A stretch of DNA of 20,406 nucleotides, taken from contig JBFHVA010000042.1 in assembly GCA_041589735.1 (NCBI GenBank), positions 1 through 20,406 of the forward strand, given 5' to 3'. The first letter of the stretch is position 1; every line of letters starts with the position of its first letter. Under the pieces are notes generated by a model that was given only the letters and a program-made list of their open reading frames with translations, had not been told where the DNA came from and did no database searches. The position numbers and the translations under genes were made by a program. Source of the stretch: CAMYJH01 sp041589735. GTDB lineage: Bacteria > Pseudomonadota > Gammaproteobacteria > HK1. This document shows, in pieces, positions 6,515 to 13,579 of this stretch.

Positions 6515-7702
6515 CTAAACCACATTCAGCTCGCGGATCGGTTTGTTGGCAGCAACGCGCCAATAGCCCAAGCCTGTAAGGTCGATGCTTCGGTATGCGC
6601 CGTCAACAATGAGCTCGCCGATCGCTCGGCCGACGCCGGGGCTTTGCTGCAGTCCGTGGCCCGAGAAGCCGTTGGCGAAATAGAAATTCAGGATCTCCGG
6701 ATGCGGTCCGATAACGGCGTTCTGGTCCAAAGTGTTGTAGGCGTAGGTGCAGGCCCATGCGCTGTGAAGCTTGATTGCCTCGAAAGCCGGAACGCGCTTT
6801 GCCAGCATCGGCCAGATCGTCGAGTCGAACAGAGAATAATCGACCTCGTGATCGAAACTGTCGGGGTCTTCGGACTCGGGTGGCGAGATGCCGCAGAGAA
6901 ACCGGCCGCTTTCGGGGCGGAAATACATGCCCGTTGTGTCAATGACCAACGGACAGTTGGGCAACTCATGCCGACACTCGAAAACGAACACCTGGCGTTT
7001 TCGCGGGGACACCGGCAACTCGATGCCCGCCATGGCAGCTATCTGCGCCGCGCGGGCGCCGGCAGCGTTCACCAGCGCGGAGCAGGCAATTTTTTCTTCC
7101 GAGGCGAGACGAACGCCGGTTACGCGCGCGCGGGTCAATTCAACGTCCGTGACCTCGCCCTGAAGGTAATCTGCCCCTTGCGCACGGGCCTTGGCCTTGA
7201 AGGCCATCATCAACGCGTGCGGATCGATCCAGCCCTCGTTTTCAATCCCCAGAGACCCCAGCGCAACACCCGTGGGGTCCAGCCACGGAAAGCGGGACCG
7301 AAGTTCCGGAACGTCGAGCAGCGCAACGTCGGCGCCGCACCGGCGTTGCAGCGCGTGATTGATTCTCATGGTATCCGCGGCGTGCTCGCCGGCAAGGAAA
7401 AGGTAGCCGGCCTCCACGAAGCCAAGTGCCGGCGCAGAGTCCGTCACCGCTAGCTGTTCGTCCGCCCGCTTTACGAATTCGGCGGCAAATCGTGAAAGCA
7501 GAATGTTCTCCCGGGTGGAGAACTGTTGCCGGATGCCGCCCACGGAGCGCGAGGTGGTGCAGTCAGCGTAGCTGGGATCCCGCTCGATGACCGCCACCCG
7601 GCCGTCGAAACCGGGGTGCGCGGTTAAAAAATAGGCGGCGGCGCTTCCAATCACGCCGCCGCCGGCGATCACCACATCAAAGTTGGCGGTCACTTGCGGC
7701 AT
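6515..7702 (-). CDS. FOXRED1-like FAD-dependent oxidoreductase (DAO family)
   Basis: A 395-residue flavoprotein of the D-amino-acid/sarcosine oxidase family. The FAD dinucleotide motif is near the N-terminus (GGGVIGSAAAYFL, from residue 14) and is followed by the acidic strand end VIERD. The C-terminal part, DQNAVIGPHPE, FANGFSGHGLQQSPGVGRAI and a final ELNVV, closely resembles human FOXRED1, a mitochondrial complex I assembly factor of the same fold. No signal peptide or membrane segment is seen, so it is probably cytoplasmic. The natural substrate cannot be read from sequence: secondary amino acids such as sarcosine, or other amino acids, are plausible. The ATG at 7702 has only a weak Shine-Dalgarno. 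It diverges from ridA across 137 nt, which suggests shared control with the D-amino-acid genes. Confidence 0.82.
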   Translation of the reverse strand: MPQVTANFDVVIAGGGVIGSAAAYFLTAHPGFDGRVAVIERDPSYADCTTSRSVGGIRQQFSTRENILLSRFAAEFVKRADEQLAVTDSAPALGFVEAGYLFLAGEHAADTMRINHALQRRCGADVALLDVPELRSRFPWLDPTGVALGSLGIENEGWIDPHALMMAFKAKARAQGADYLQGEVTDVELTRARVTGVRLASEEKIACSALVNAAGARAAQIAAMAGIELPVSPRKRQVFVFECRHELPNCPLVIDTTGMYFRPESGRFLCGISPPESEDPDSFDHEVDYSLFDSTIWPMLAKRVPAFEAIKLHSAWACTYAYNTLDQNAVIGPHPEILNFYFANGFSGHGLQQSPGVGRAIGELIVDGAYRSIDLTGLGYWRVAANKPIRELNVV

Positions 7703-7760
7703 GCTTCGTATTTCGTTCGAGTCGAGCCGATCCAGGGCGTGGAATAGCGGAAAGCACTGC

Positions 7761-7790
7761 TAGAATACGGCATCCGCGGCGGGCACGCCG
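7761..7790 (+). promoter_or_regulatory. Candidate -10 box and leader hairpin for ridA in the divergent intergenic region
   Basis: In the 137-nt space between the divergent oxidoreductase and ridA genes, TAGAAT at 7761-7766 matches five of six bases of a sigma-70 -10 box. The -35 position is poor (GTGGAA-like). A hairpin CGGCG-GGCA-CGCCG (7777-7790) follows near the expected transcript start, about 50 nt before the ridA ATG. This is a weak prediction from sequence alone. Confidence 0.3.
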
Positions 7791-7839
7791 TGCGTCATTG
7801 CCATCAGTCAACAAAAGAAAACGTCGAGGAGCATCACAA

Positions 7840-8190
7840 ATGAGTATCGAGCGACTTCACAAAGGCCCCCGCATGAGCCAGGTGGTCAAGCACGGCGGCA
7901 CCGTTTATCTGGCCGGGCAGGTGGCGCTGGACGCCAAGGGCGGATCGGCGGCGGACCAGACACGCAATATTCTGGATCGCATAGACGCGCTGCTGGCTGA
8001 AGCGGGGAGTAACAAGTCGAGGCTCATATCCGCCAACATCTGGCTTGCGGATATCGCCCTGTTCAATGAGATGAACGAGATCTGGGACGCGTGGATCGAC
8101 CCCGAGAACCCGCCTACCCGCGCCTGTGTCGAGTCCAGGCTCGCGGCGCCGGACTATACGGTCGAGATTGCCGTCACTGCTGCGGCCTAG
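7840..8190 (+). CDS. ridA: RidA family 2-iminoacid deaminase
   Basis: A 116-residue RidA/YjgF/UK114 protein, slightly shorter than E. coli RidA (128). RidA hydrolyses reactive imino and enamino acids made by amino-acid enzymes to ketoacids and ammonia, in the cytoplasm. The key Arg is present at residue 94 (PPTRACVES), and Glu109 in TVEIAV matches the catalytic Glu120 of E. coli RidA. The GQVALDAKG and AANIWLAD-like regions also fit. I chose ATG at 7840 (MSIERLHKG), preceded by GAGGA at about the right distance; the longer frame from 7798 adds 14 residues not expected in the family. Lying directly before a D-amino-acid dehydrogenase, it probably removes the imino acid that enzyme releases. 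Some Rid subfamilies prefer other imines, so exact substrate is open. Confidence 0.88.
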   Translation: MSIERLHKGPRMSQVVKHGGTVYLAGQVALDAKGGSAADQTRNILDRIDALLAEAGSNKSRLISANIWLADIALFNEMNEIWDAWIDPENPPTRACVESRLAAPDYTVEIAVTAAA

Positions 8191-8195
8191 GTAGA

Positions 8196-8308
8196 AGGCT
8201 GGAGGCTGGTGACCAGAGTCTGAAGCACAAGGCACGGGTATTTTCCCCCGCTCCGGCAGCAAATAGGCAGTCACGAGTTACTTTCTTAAAGTCCCCAGCC
8301 TCCGGCCT
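8196..8308. repeat. Long-range inverted repeat between ridA and dadA
   Basis: AGGCTGGAGGCTGG (8196-8209) pairs with CCAGCCTCCGGCCT (8295-8308) over 14 positions, 13 Watson-Crick and one G-U, leaving an 85-nt loop. Each arm is built from degenerate heptamers close to GGCTGGA or its complement. The left arm starts five bases after the ridA stop codon, and the right arm ends 39 nt before the dadA start. No reading frame in between looks like a gene. It may be an attenuator-like structure or a relic of a small palindromic intergenic element. Confidence 0.5.
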
Positions 8309-8347
8309 CAAGCCACCACCCGCCGTAAACGCGCCGCCTGTCGTTCG

Positions 8348-9595
8348 ATGAAAGTCCTTGTCCTTGGCAGCGGCGTTATCGGGGTGACGACCGCCTATTA
8401 CCTGGCGAAAGACGGTCACGAGGTGACGGTCATCGATCGCCAGGCCGAAGCGGCTTCGGAAACGAGCTTCGCCAATGCCGGCCTGATTGCCCCGGCCCAC
8501 GCCTACGCATGGGCATCGCCCAAGGCACCCGGTATCCTTTGGAAGTCACTGTTCAAACCAGATCAGGCGTTGCGCCTGAAGCTTCGCGCTGACCCCCACA
8601 TGTGGTCGTGGTGCTGGCTGTTTCTGAGGCAGTGCACCGAGGAGCGCGCCCGTATCAACACCATCCGCAAGCTGAAGCTCTGCGTTTACTCGGTCGAGTG
8701 CCTCGACGCGGTGGTGAAGGACACCGGGATCGAGTACGAGGCCCTTAGAAGGGGAAACATCTATGTATATCGCTCCCAGGAAAGCTTTGACCAGGGCGTT
8801 TCCCATATGGGCATCCTTCAAGACCAGGGCTTGGAGCTGAAGGTATTGGACCGGGACGCGGTTGCCGCCATTGAGCCGGTGCTGGCGAAGGTCAAGTTCC
8901 GAATCGCCGGCGCCGTTCACTCCGCCACGGATCAAAGCGGGAACGCGCGCGTGTTCTCGCGACATCTCGCGGAACACTGCGCCAACAAGCTCGGGGTCAA
9001 TTTTCTCCTCGGCACCACCATCAAGCGCATCGAGACGTCTGGTGACAGGGTAGAGCGCGTGGTCACCGATCGCGGCGCCCGGAACGCGGATCGCTACGTG
9101 CTCGCTCTCGGTTGTGACAGCCCCATCCTGGGGCGCGGTATCGGGCTGAAGTTGCCCATTTATCCGGTGAAGGGATACTCGGTGACCCTGACGGCGACAA
9201 GCGGAGACTCTGCGTTGGGTATTGGCGGCGTGGACGAGGACAATCTGATGGCGTGGTGCCCGCTGGGGGAGCGACTTCGGCTCACTTCCACCGCGGAGCT
9301 CAGTGGATACGACCGCGGATATCGCCCCGGGGACTTTCGCGCCATGTTCCGCGCCGCCAAAGAGCTGTTTCCCGATGCGGCCGATTACGGGCGCCCGGAC
9401 TACTGGGCGGGGCTGCGTCCCATGACCCCGGAAGGCACCCCCATCCTGGGCTACGCCCGTTACAGGAACCTGCTGCTGAACAGCGGGCACGGCCACATCG
9501 GCTGGACCATGTCCTGCGGCTCAGGAAAAGTCACCGCGGACATCGTCTCCGGGCGGACGCCGGAAATCGATCTCGAGGGCATGGGCTACGACTGA
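8348..9595 (+). CDS. dadA: D-amino-acid dehydrogenase (DadA family)
   Basis: A 415-residue FAD enzyme, close to the 432 residues of E. coli DadA. It oxidises D-amino acids to 2-imino acids, passing electrons to the respiratory chain at the inner face of the membrane. The N-terminal FAD motif is clear (LGSGVIGVTTAYYLAKDGHE, followed by VTVIDR), and the family stretch ETSFANAGLIAPAHAYAWASP follows directly. The C-terminal half has YWAGLRPMTPEGTPILG and NSGHGHIGWTMSCGSGK, both typical of DadA. The ATG at 8348 has no evident Shine-Dalgarno. It follows ridA by 157 nt and precedes a racemase-family gene by 72 nt, an order that fits D-amino-acid breakdown. Which D-amino acid is used cannot be told. 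This gene is clearly distinct from the divergent FOXRED1-like paralogue. Confidence 0.88.
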   Translation: MKVLVLGSGVIGVTTAYYLAKDGHEVTVIDRQAEAASETSFANAGLIAPAHAYAWASPKAPGILWKSLFKPDQALRLKLRADPHMWSWCWLFLRQCTEERARINTIRKLKLCVYSVECLDAVVKDTGIEYEALRRGNIYVYRSQESFDQGVSHMGILQDQGLELKVLDRDAVAAIEPVLAKVKFRIAGAVHSATDQSGNARVFSRHLAEHCANKLGVNFLLGTTIKRIETSGDRVERVVTDRGARNADRYVLALGCDSPILGRGIGLKLPIYPVKGYSVTLTATSGDSALGIGGVDEDNLMAWCPLGERLRLTSTAELSGYDRGYRPGDFRAMFRAAKELFPDAADYGRPDYWAGLRPMTPEGTPILGYARYRNLLLNSGHGHIGWTMSCGSGKVTADIVSGRTPEIDLEGMGYD

Positions 9596-9667
9596 GCATT
9601 CATCGGCCGGCGAGATTAGAATGTCTAACAAGTGATCGACCGCCCACGCCAACTGGAGGGTTCCCAC

Positions 9668-10477
9668 ATGTCCACCGCCGCTGAAAAGATCCGCGCTGAC
9701 TCACCCCTGGTGGTGGATCGGCAGAACATGCCTTACGAGCTGGACGAAGGTATCGGGCACCGGGCCAAGATCGGACTGATTGTGTTAGCCACCGATCAGA
9801 CCATCGAGTACGAATGCCGGCGGCTGATGGACGTGCCGGGCGTCGCGCTGTGGGAGAGCCGGATCCTCAATTCACAGACCATCTCCCGCGAAAACCTTGC
9901 CAAGATGGAGGCGGGTATGACGGAGGCGGCCCGGGTCATCATGCCCGGAATTCCTCTGGACGTGGTTGCCTATGGCTGCACCTCCGGGGGCATGGTCATC
10001 GGCACCGAAAACGTGCACGCCCGTATTCACGAGGCCCGCCCGGAAGTGGCCTGCACTACCCCCATGGAGGCGACGTTCGCTGCACTGCGTGCCCTTGGTG
10101 CAAAAAGGATCTGTTTTATTCCGCCTTATAACGACGAAATCAACCGAAGCATGCGCCGGCATATCATCGAAGCCGGATTCGAAGTGCCGGTGATGGGGTC
10201 GTGGAACCTCTCCGAAGATGAAAAGGTCGGGAAGCTGTCACCTTCCACGGTGCGAAACGCCGTGCTCGAACTCGGTGCCTTGGATTCCGTGGATGCAGTG
10301 TTCGTTTCATGCACTAATGTGCGCCTCGCCGACCAGGTGGAGTCGCTGGAGACTGAGCTCGGTAAACCGATCACATCCAGCAACCACGCCATCGCCTGGC
10401 ACTGCTTGAGGCTCGCCGGCATCGACGACGTCATTCCCGGGTACGGTCGGTTGTTCCGCACGGGGCTCGCCGCCTGA
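9668..10477 (+). CDS. Asp/Glu racemase superfamily protein (maleate isomerase / arylmalonate decarboxylase-like)
   Basis: A 269-residue cytoplasmic enzyme of the two-cysteine Asp/Glu/hydantoin racemase superfamily. The paired catalytic cysteines are Cys104 in AYGCTSGGMVIG and Cys215 in VSCTNVRLAD; CTS in the first half and CTN in the second are the pattern of maleate isomerase, arylmalonate decarboxylase and EutA-like proteins. The start ATG at 9668 is preceded by GGAGGG seven bases upstream; an earlier ATG at 9632 would add 12 residues and has no such site. Its neighbours ridA and dadA suggest it interconverts an amino acid or related acid feeding the dehydrogenase. A true racemase, an isomerase or a decarboxylase are all possible. 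The EutB, EutC and Doe enzymes of ectoine breakdown are not nearby. Confidence 0.8.
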   Translation: MSTAAEKIRADSPLVVDRQNMPYELDEGIGHRAKIGLIVLATDQTIEYECRRLMDVPGVALWESRILNSQTISRENLAKMEAGMTEAARVIMPGIPLDVVAYGCTSGGMVIGTENVHARIHEARPEVACTTPMEATFAALRALGAKRICFIPPYNDEINRSMRRHIIEAGFEVPVMGSWNLSEDEKVGKLSPSTVRNAVLELGALDSVDAVFVSCTNVRLADQVESLETELGKPITSSNHAIAWHCLRLAGIDDVIPGYGRLFRTGLAA

Positions 10478-10515
10478 CTTCGGCGCGACGCATTCCGACC
10501 AAACGCCGGGTTTCC

Positions 10516-11166
10516 GTGTCGTACGTCGCCGGTGGCTTCGCCATTGCGGCGCGCTGGCTTTTTCTTTTACTTTTTTCCTTATCTCTGAGTTCCGTCTCGC
10601 ACGCAGGCGGTGATAGCCGAACAATTCTGATCTTTGGCGACAGCCTGAGCGCGGCCTACGGATTTGATCTGGAGAGAAGCTGGGTCAGCCTGCTCCAAAA
10701 GCGCCTTGAGGATCACAATCCGGCGTACCGGGTGGTGAACGCCAGTATCAGCGGCGAGACCACCCGAGGGGGCGCCGCACGCATCGAGTCGGTGATTGCT
10801 CGGCATGAACCCGTGATCGTGCTGGTGGAACTTGGCGGCAACGACGGCCTGCGCGGTATCGATCTCGAAACCACTCGCAAGAACCTGGCCGCCATAGTTG
10901 AAACCTGCCTGAATGCGGGCGCCAAGGTCTTGTTGCTCGCCATGGAGCTGCCGCCAAACTACGGTCAAAGCTATATCACGGAGTTCAGAGAAATTTATCA
11001 ACTTATCGGAGTGCGCGAAGATGTAACGCTCGTGCCTTTTTTCCTCGATGGCGTTGCCGGCGACGCGAAGCTCATGCAGTCCGATGGAATTCACCCTGAA
11101 GCGGAAGCGCAGCCAAAGCTGCTCGAAAATATCTGGCCTTATCTCGAGCCCCTGCTCGAGGGCTGA
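10516..11166 (+). CDS. tesA: TesA-type periplasmic SGNH esterase/lysophospholipase
   Basis: A 216-residue exported SGNH hydrolase like E. coli TesA (208 residues), acting on acyl esters and thioesters in the periplasm. A signal peptide covers about residues 1-30, with a hydrophobic core LFLLLFSLSL and an SHA cleavage site. The four SGNH blocks are present: GDSLSAAYG with nucleophile Ser43, Gly80 in ISGETT, GGND with Asn109, and DGIHP with Asp190 and His193. The start is GTG at 10516 with no strong Shine-Dalgarno, 38 nt after the racemase stop. It is followed at 24 nt by the DUF1499 gene. The ABC transporter genes often found beside tesA in other bacteria are not here. Confidence 0.9.
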   Translation: MSYVAGGFAIAARWLFLLLFSLSLSSVSHAGGDSRTILIFGDSLSAAYGFDLERSWVSLLQKRLEDHNPAYRVVNASISGETTRGGAARIESVIARHEPVIVLVELGGNDGLRGIDLETTRKNLAAIVETCLNAGAKVLLLAMELPPNYGQSYITEFREIYQLIGVREDVTLVPFFLDGVAGDAKLMQSDGIHPEAEAQPKLLENIWPYLEPLLEG

Positions 11167-11190
11167 CCGGCGAATGGCTGTGGGCAAAAA

Positions 11191-11700
11191 GTGCGGCGTC
11201 GCGGTCTAGTGATTGCTTTTTCCAGCCTTGTCGCGCTCGTGATCGTCGGCGTGTGGCTCACGGGCAACGCCATATTGCGCAATCGTGTTCCCGTTGCCGC
11301 GCCGCCGGGCGCGGTCGCCAGGCTGACGACCTACCTCACGGGTAACGTGGCCGAAACGCGTGAGGACCATCGCTTTCCTGAGCTGCGCACCCGCATCTTC
11401 AGAGTCGGCGAGGACGATCTGATCGAATATGTCCGGCGCGCCTGTGAGGAGCTGGGCTGGAAAGATATCGGCGTGGATCCGAAACAGAAAATGGTTCGGG
11501 CGCAAATCCGTACCCCGCTGCTTGGTTTCGTCGACGACCTGGAAGCGCGGGTGGAAGCCGCGGAACCGATCTCCGCCAAGCTTCATGTGCGCTCCAGTTC
11601 TCGAATCGGTCGTGGTGATCTCGGCGCCAATACGCGTCACGTGCTCGACCTTTACCAGGCCATCGAGGCGCTGATCGCGGAGAAGAGTTCAGATGCGTAA
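11191..11700 (+). CDS. DUF1499 family membrane-anchored protein
   Basis: A 169-residue protein with one N-terminal hydrophobic segment (about residues 7-27), so an uncleaved anchor or signal sequence, and a DUF1499 domain after it. Matching features are VRRACEELGWKDI, a stretch with LLGFVDDLEARV and RSSSRIGRGDLGAN, then RHVLDLYQAIEAL at the end. I know no defined function for this family. The start is GTG at 11191; nearby ATG and GTG triplets upstream are in other frames. The 3' end overlaps the next gene by eight bases, so the two are probably one transcript and may act together in the envelope. Confidence 0.8.
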   Translation: MRRRGLVIAFSSLVALVIVGVWLTGNAILRNRVPVAAPPGAVARLTTYLTGNVAETREDHRFPELRTRIFRVGEDDLIEYVRRACEELGWKDIGVDPKQKMVRAQIRTPLLGFVDDLEARVEAAEPISAKLHVRSSSRIGRGDLGANTRHVLDLYQAIEALIAEKSSDA

Positions 11701-12784
11701 GCGTCGGAGAAGTAGTAGCTTCGTTCTGGCAGCGGCCGCGATCATTGCAGCATCGTCGTTCGTCGGAGGCTGCGCGACGCTGGGTTACTACGCTCACTCC
11801 GTCAACGGACATCTGCAGCTGATGTCCATGCGTACGCCCGTGGATCAGCTGATCGCCGATGAGCAAACCGGTGAAGAGCTTCGCCAAAGACTGCAAAAGG
11901 CCCTGGCCATACGCGAGTTTGCCCAACGGGAGCTGGACCTGCCCGACAACGGCAGCTACACGAGCTATGTGGATCTGGACCGGCCATTTGTTTCCTGGAC
12001 TGTTGTCGCCGCGCCGGAGTTGTCTCTCGAAGCGAAGGTTTGGTGTTTTCTGGTCGTCGGCTGCGTTTCCTACCGTGGTTATTTCCGTGAAGCGGAAGCA
12101 AAGCGGTACGCTGCCGAACTGGCGGCACGGGGCTACGACGTGGTGGTGACGGGTGTGCAGGCGTATTCGACCCTGGGATGGTTCGATGATCCGCTACTGA
12201 ACACCATGATTCGCCAGTCGGAGTACCGCCTCGCCGGCCTGATATTCCATGAGCTCGCCCATCAGCGCGTTTACGCGAAAAACGACTCGGCGTTCAACGA
12301 GGCCTATGCCGTAGTGGTGGAGCGGACCGGCGTGAGCCGCTGGCTGGAGAGGGAGGGAGACCCGGATCTGAGCGCGCGCTACGCCCAGGACCAGCAGAGA
12401 CGCGCCGCCTTTCTCGCGCTTCTCGGCAGCGCACGTGGCTCGCTGGAACGAGTCTACGCGTCAGCGCTCACGGATGAAGCCAAGCGCGCCGAGAAGGCGG
12501 CGGTATTCGAGCGGCTGCGCGACGATTACCGCGCGCTGAGGCAAGGCTGGGGCGGTTACGCCGGTTACGACGGCTGGTTCGAGTCGGAGCTCAATAATGC
12601 CAAGCTCGCGCTGGTTGCCACCTATAACGCGTACGTGCCCGCGTTGGAAAAGCTGCTGTCACAGCAAGGCGAAAACCTGGCGGCGTTCAATGCGGCCTGC
12701 GAGAAATTGGCCCGGATGCCGGCAGAAGAGCGCAGCCGCGCGCTTGAGCGCCTGGCTTTCGTTTCATCAGCGCAGCGGACCTGA
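11693..12784 (+). CDS. Putative zinc aminopeptidase lipoprotein (COG4324 type)
   Basis: A 363-residue lipoprotein. A basic start and hydrophobic stretch lead to a lipobox ending at Cys27 (SFVGGC), so it is probably anchored to a membrane facing the periplasm. The zinc-peptidase motif HELAH lies at 186-190, and Glu203 in FNEAYA is the likely third ligand. The stretch YSTLGWFDDPLLNTM before the motif is characteristic of the predicted aminopeptidases of this family. Enzymatic activity is predicted from family membership; I know of no defined substrate. The ATG at 11693 overlaps the DUF1499 gene by eight bases. The 3' end overlaps the convergent trmH gene by 18 bases. Confidence 0.84.
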   Translation: MRKRRRSSSFVLAAAAIIAASSFVGGCATLGYYAHSVNGHLQLMSMRTPVDQLIADEQTGEELRQRLQKALAIREFAQRELDLPDNGSYTSYVDLDRPFVSWTVVAAPELSLEAKVWCFLVVGCVSYRGYFREAEAKRYAAELAARGYDVVVTGVQAYSTLGWFDDPLLNTMIRQSEYRLAGLIFHELAHQRVYAKNDSAFNEAYAVVVERTGVSRWLEREGDPDLSARYAQDQQRRAAFLALLGSARGSLERVYASALTDEAKRAEKAAVFERLRDDYRALRQGWGGYAGYDGWFESELNNAKLALVATYNAYVPALEKLLSQQGENLAAFNAACEKLARMPAEERSRALERLAFVSSAQRT

Positions 12785-13423
12785 AATGTCTCCGTTTTCG
12801 TCCAGCGCCGGGTATGGCAGGTTGTTTCGACGGCAGTATGCGGCAACTTCCGGGTGGCACCATTCGAACAGGGTGTGTGCGTAGAGTTCCGGGTCGAGCC
12901 GCGAACGATCATACAAGCCGGCCGCCTCACGTTGCTGCTGCGCCTCGAACAGCAGGATGGCCGCAGCCACTGAAACGTTGAGCGACTCCACCATCCCGGC
13001 CATGGGAACGGCAACGCGAAGGTCCGCGTGGTTCAGACCTGCTTTGCTTACGCCGTCGAGCTCCGCACCCAGCAGAATCGCGGTCGGTCGGGTAAAGTCG
13101 ACCTGTCGATAATTGAGTGCGCTTTCGTCGCGGTGTGCGGCAACAATCCGCATGCCTTTTTCTTTCAGCGTCGAAGCGGCGGCGTCCAGATCCGGGTGGA
13201 CGCAAATGCGGACCCACTTTCCCGTTCCTCCGGAGCTCATATGATTGGCTTTCAGTCTAGGATCCGGCCATACCGCGTGCGCCTCAAAGGCGCCAACCGC
13301 ATCGCAGCTTCGAACGATGGCCGAGAAGTTGTGCGTCTTATGAACGTTGTCCAGAAGCACAGTCAAATCCGGCTGTCGCCGGTCGAGCACGGCCCGCAGT
13401 TTGGCGAAACGTTTCGGTGTCAT
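12767..13423 (-). CDS. trmH: tRNA (guanosine-2'-O-)-methyltransferase TrmH (SpoU family)
   Basis: A 218-residue SPOUT-class methyltransferase, close to E. coli TrmH (229). TrmH methylates the 2'-hydroxyl of G18 in the tRNA D-loop, using S-adenosylmethionine. All three SpoU motifs are visible: motif 1 NVHKTHNFSAIVRSCDAVGA with Asn32 and the catalytic Arg38, motif 2 ILLGAELDGVS (117-126), and motif 3 VPMAGMVESLNVSVAAAI (139-156), which forms the cofactor-binding knot. The C-terminal helix region (residues 160-218) is of the TrmH kind. The start is ATG at 13423. The gene converges on the aminopeptidase gene, and their stop-codon ends overlap by 18 bases. This is a single-copy housekeeping type, not obviously linked to its neighbours. 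Confidence 0.9.
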   Translation of the reverse strand: MTPKRFAKLRAVLDRRQPDLTVLLDNVHKTHNFSAIVRSCDAVGAFEAHAVWPDPRLKANHMSSGGTGKWVRICVHPDLDAAASTLKEKGMRIVAAHRDESALNYRQVDFTRPTAILLGAELDGVSKAGLNHADLRVAVPMAGMVESLNVSVAAAILLFEAQQQREAAGLYDRSRLDPELYAHTLFEWCHPEVAAYCRRNNLPYPALDENGDISGPLR

Positions 13424-13579
13424 GGGTAGAAAGTCGCAAGCTTGGGGCGCGCGACGGTTCGAAATACGCTTACGAGTTGAGCGCGGAAATCCATACCGCT
13501 ATTGTACGCGGGCGCTGGCGTGCTGATGCGGTCGATTGTCTGAACCCCTTTCCAAAACCAGCGGTACGCAAAATTCAAA

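Noticed and set aside
9668..10477. Ectoine-utilisation protein EutA
   Set aside because: The fold and cysteine pattern are compatible, but no EutB, EutC or Doe genes are nearby; a family-level name is safer.
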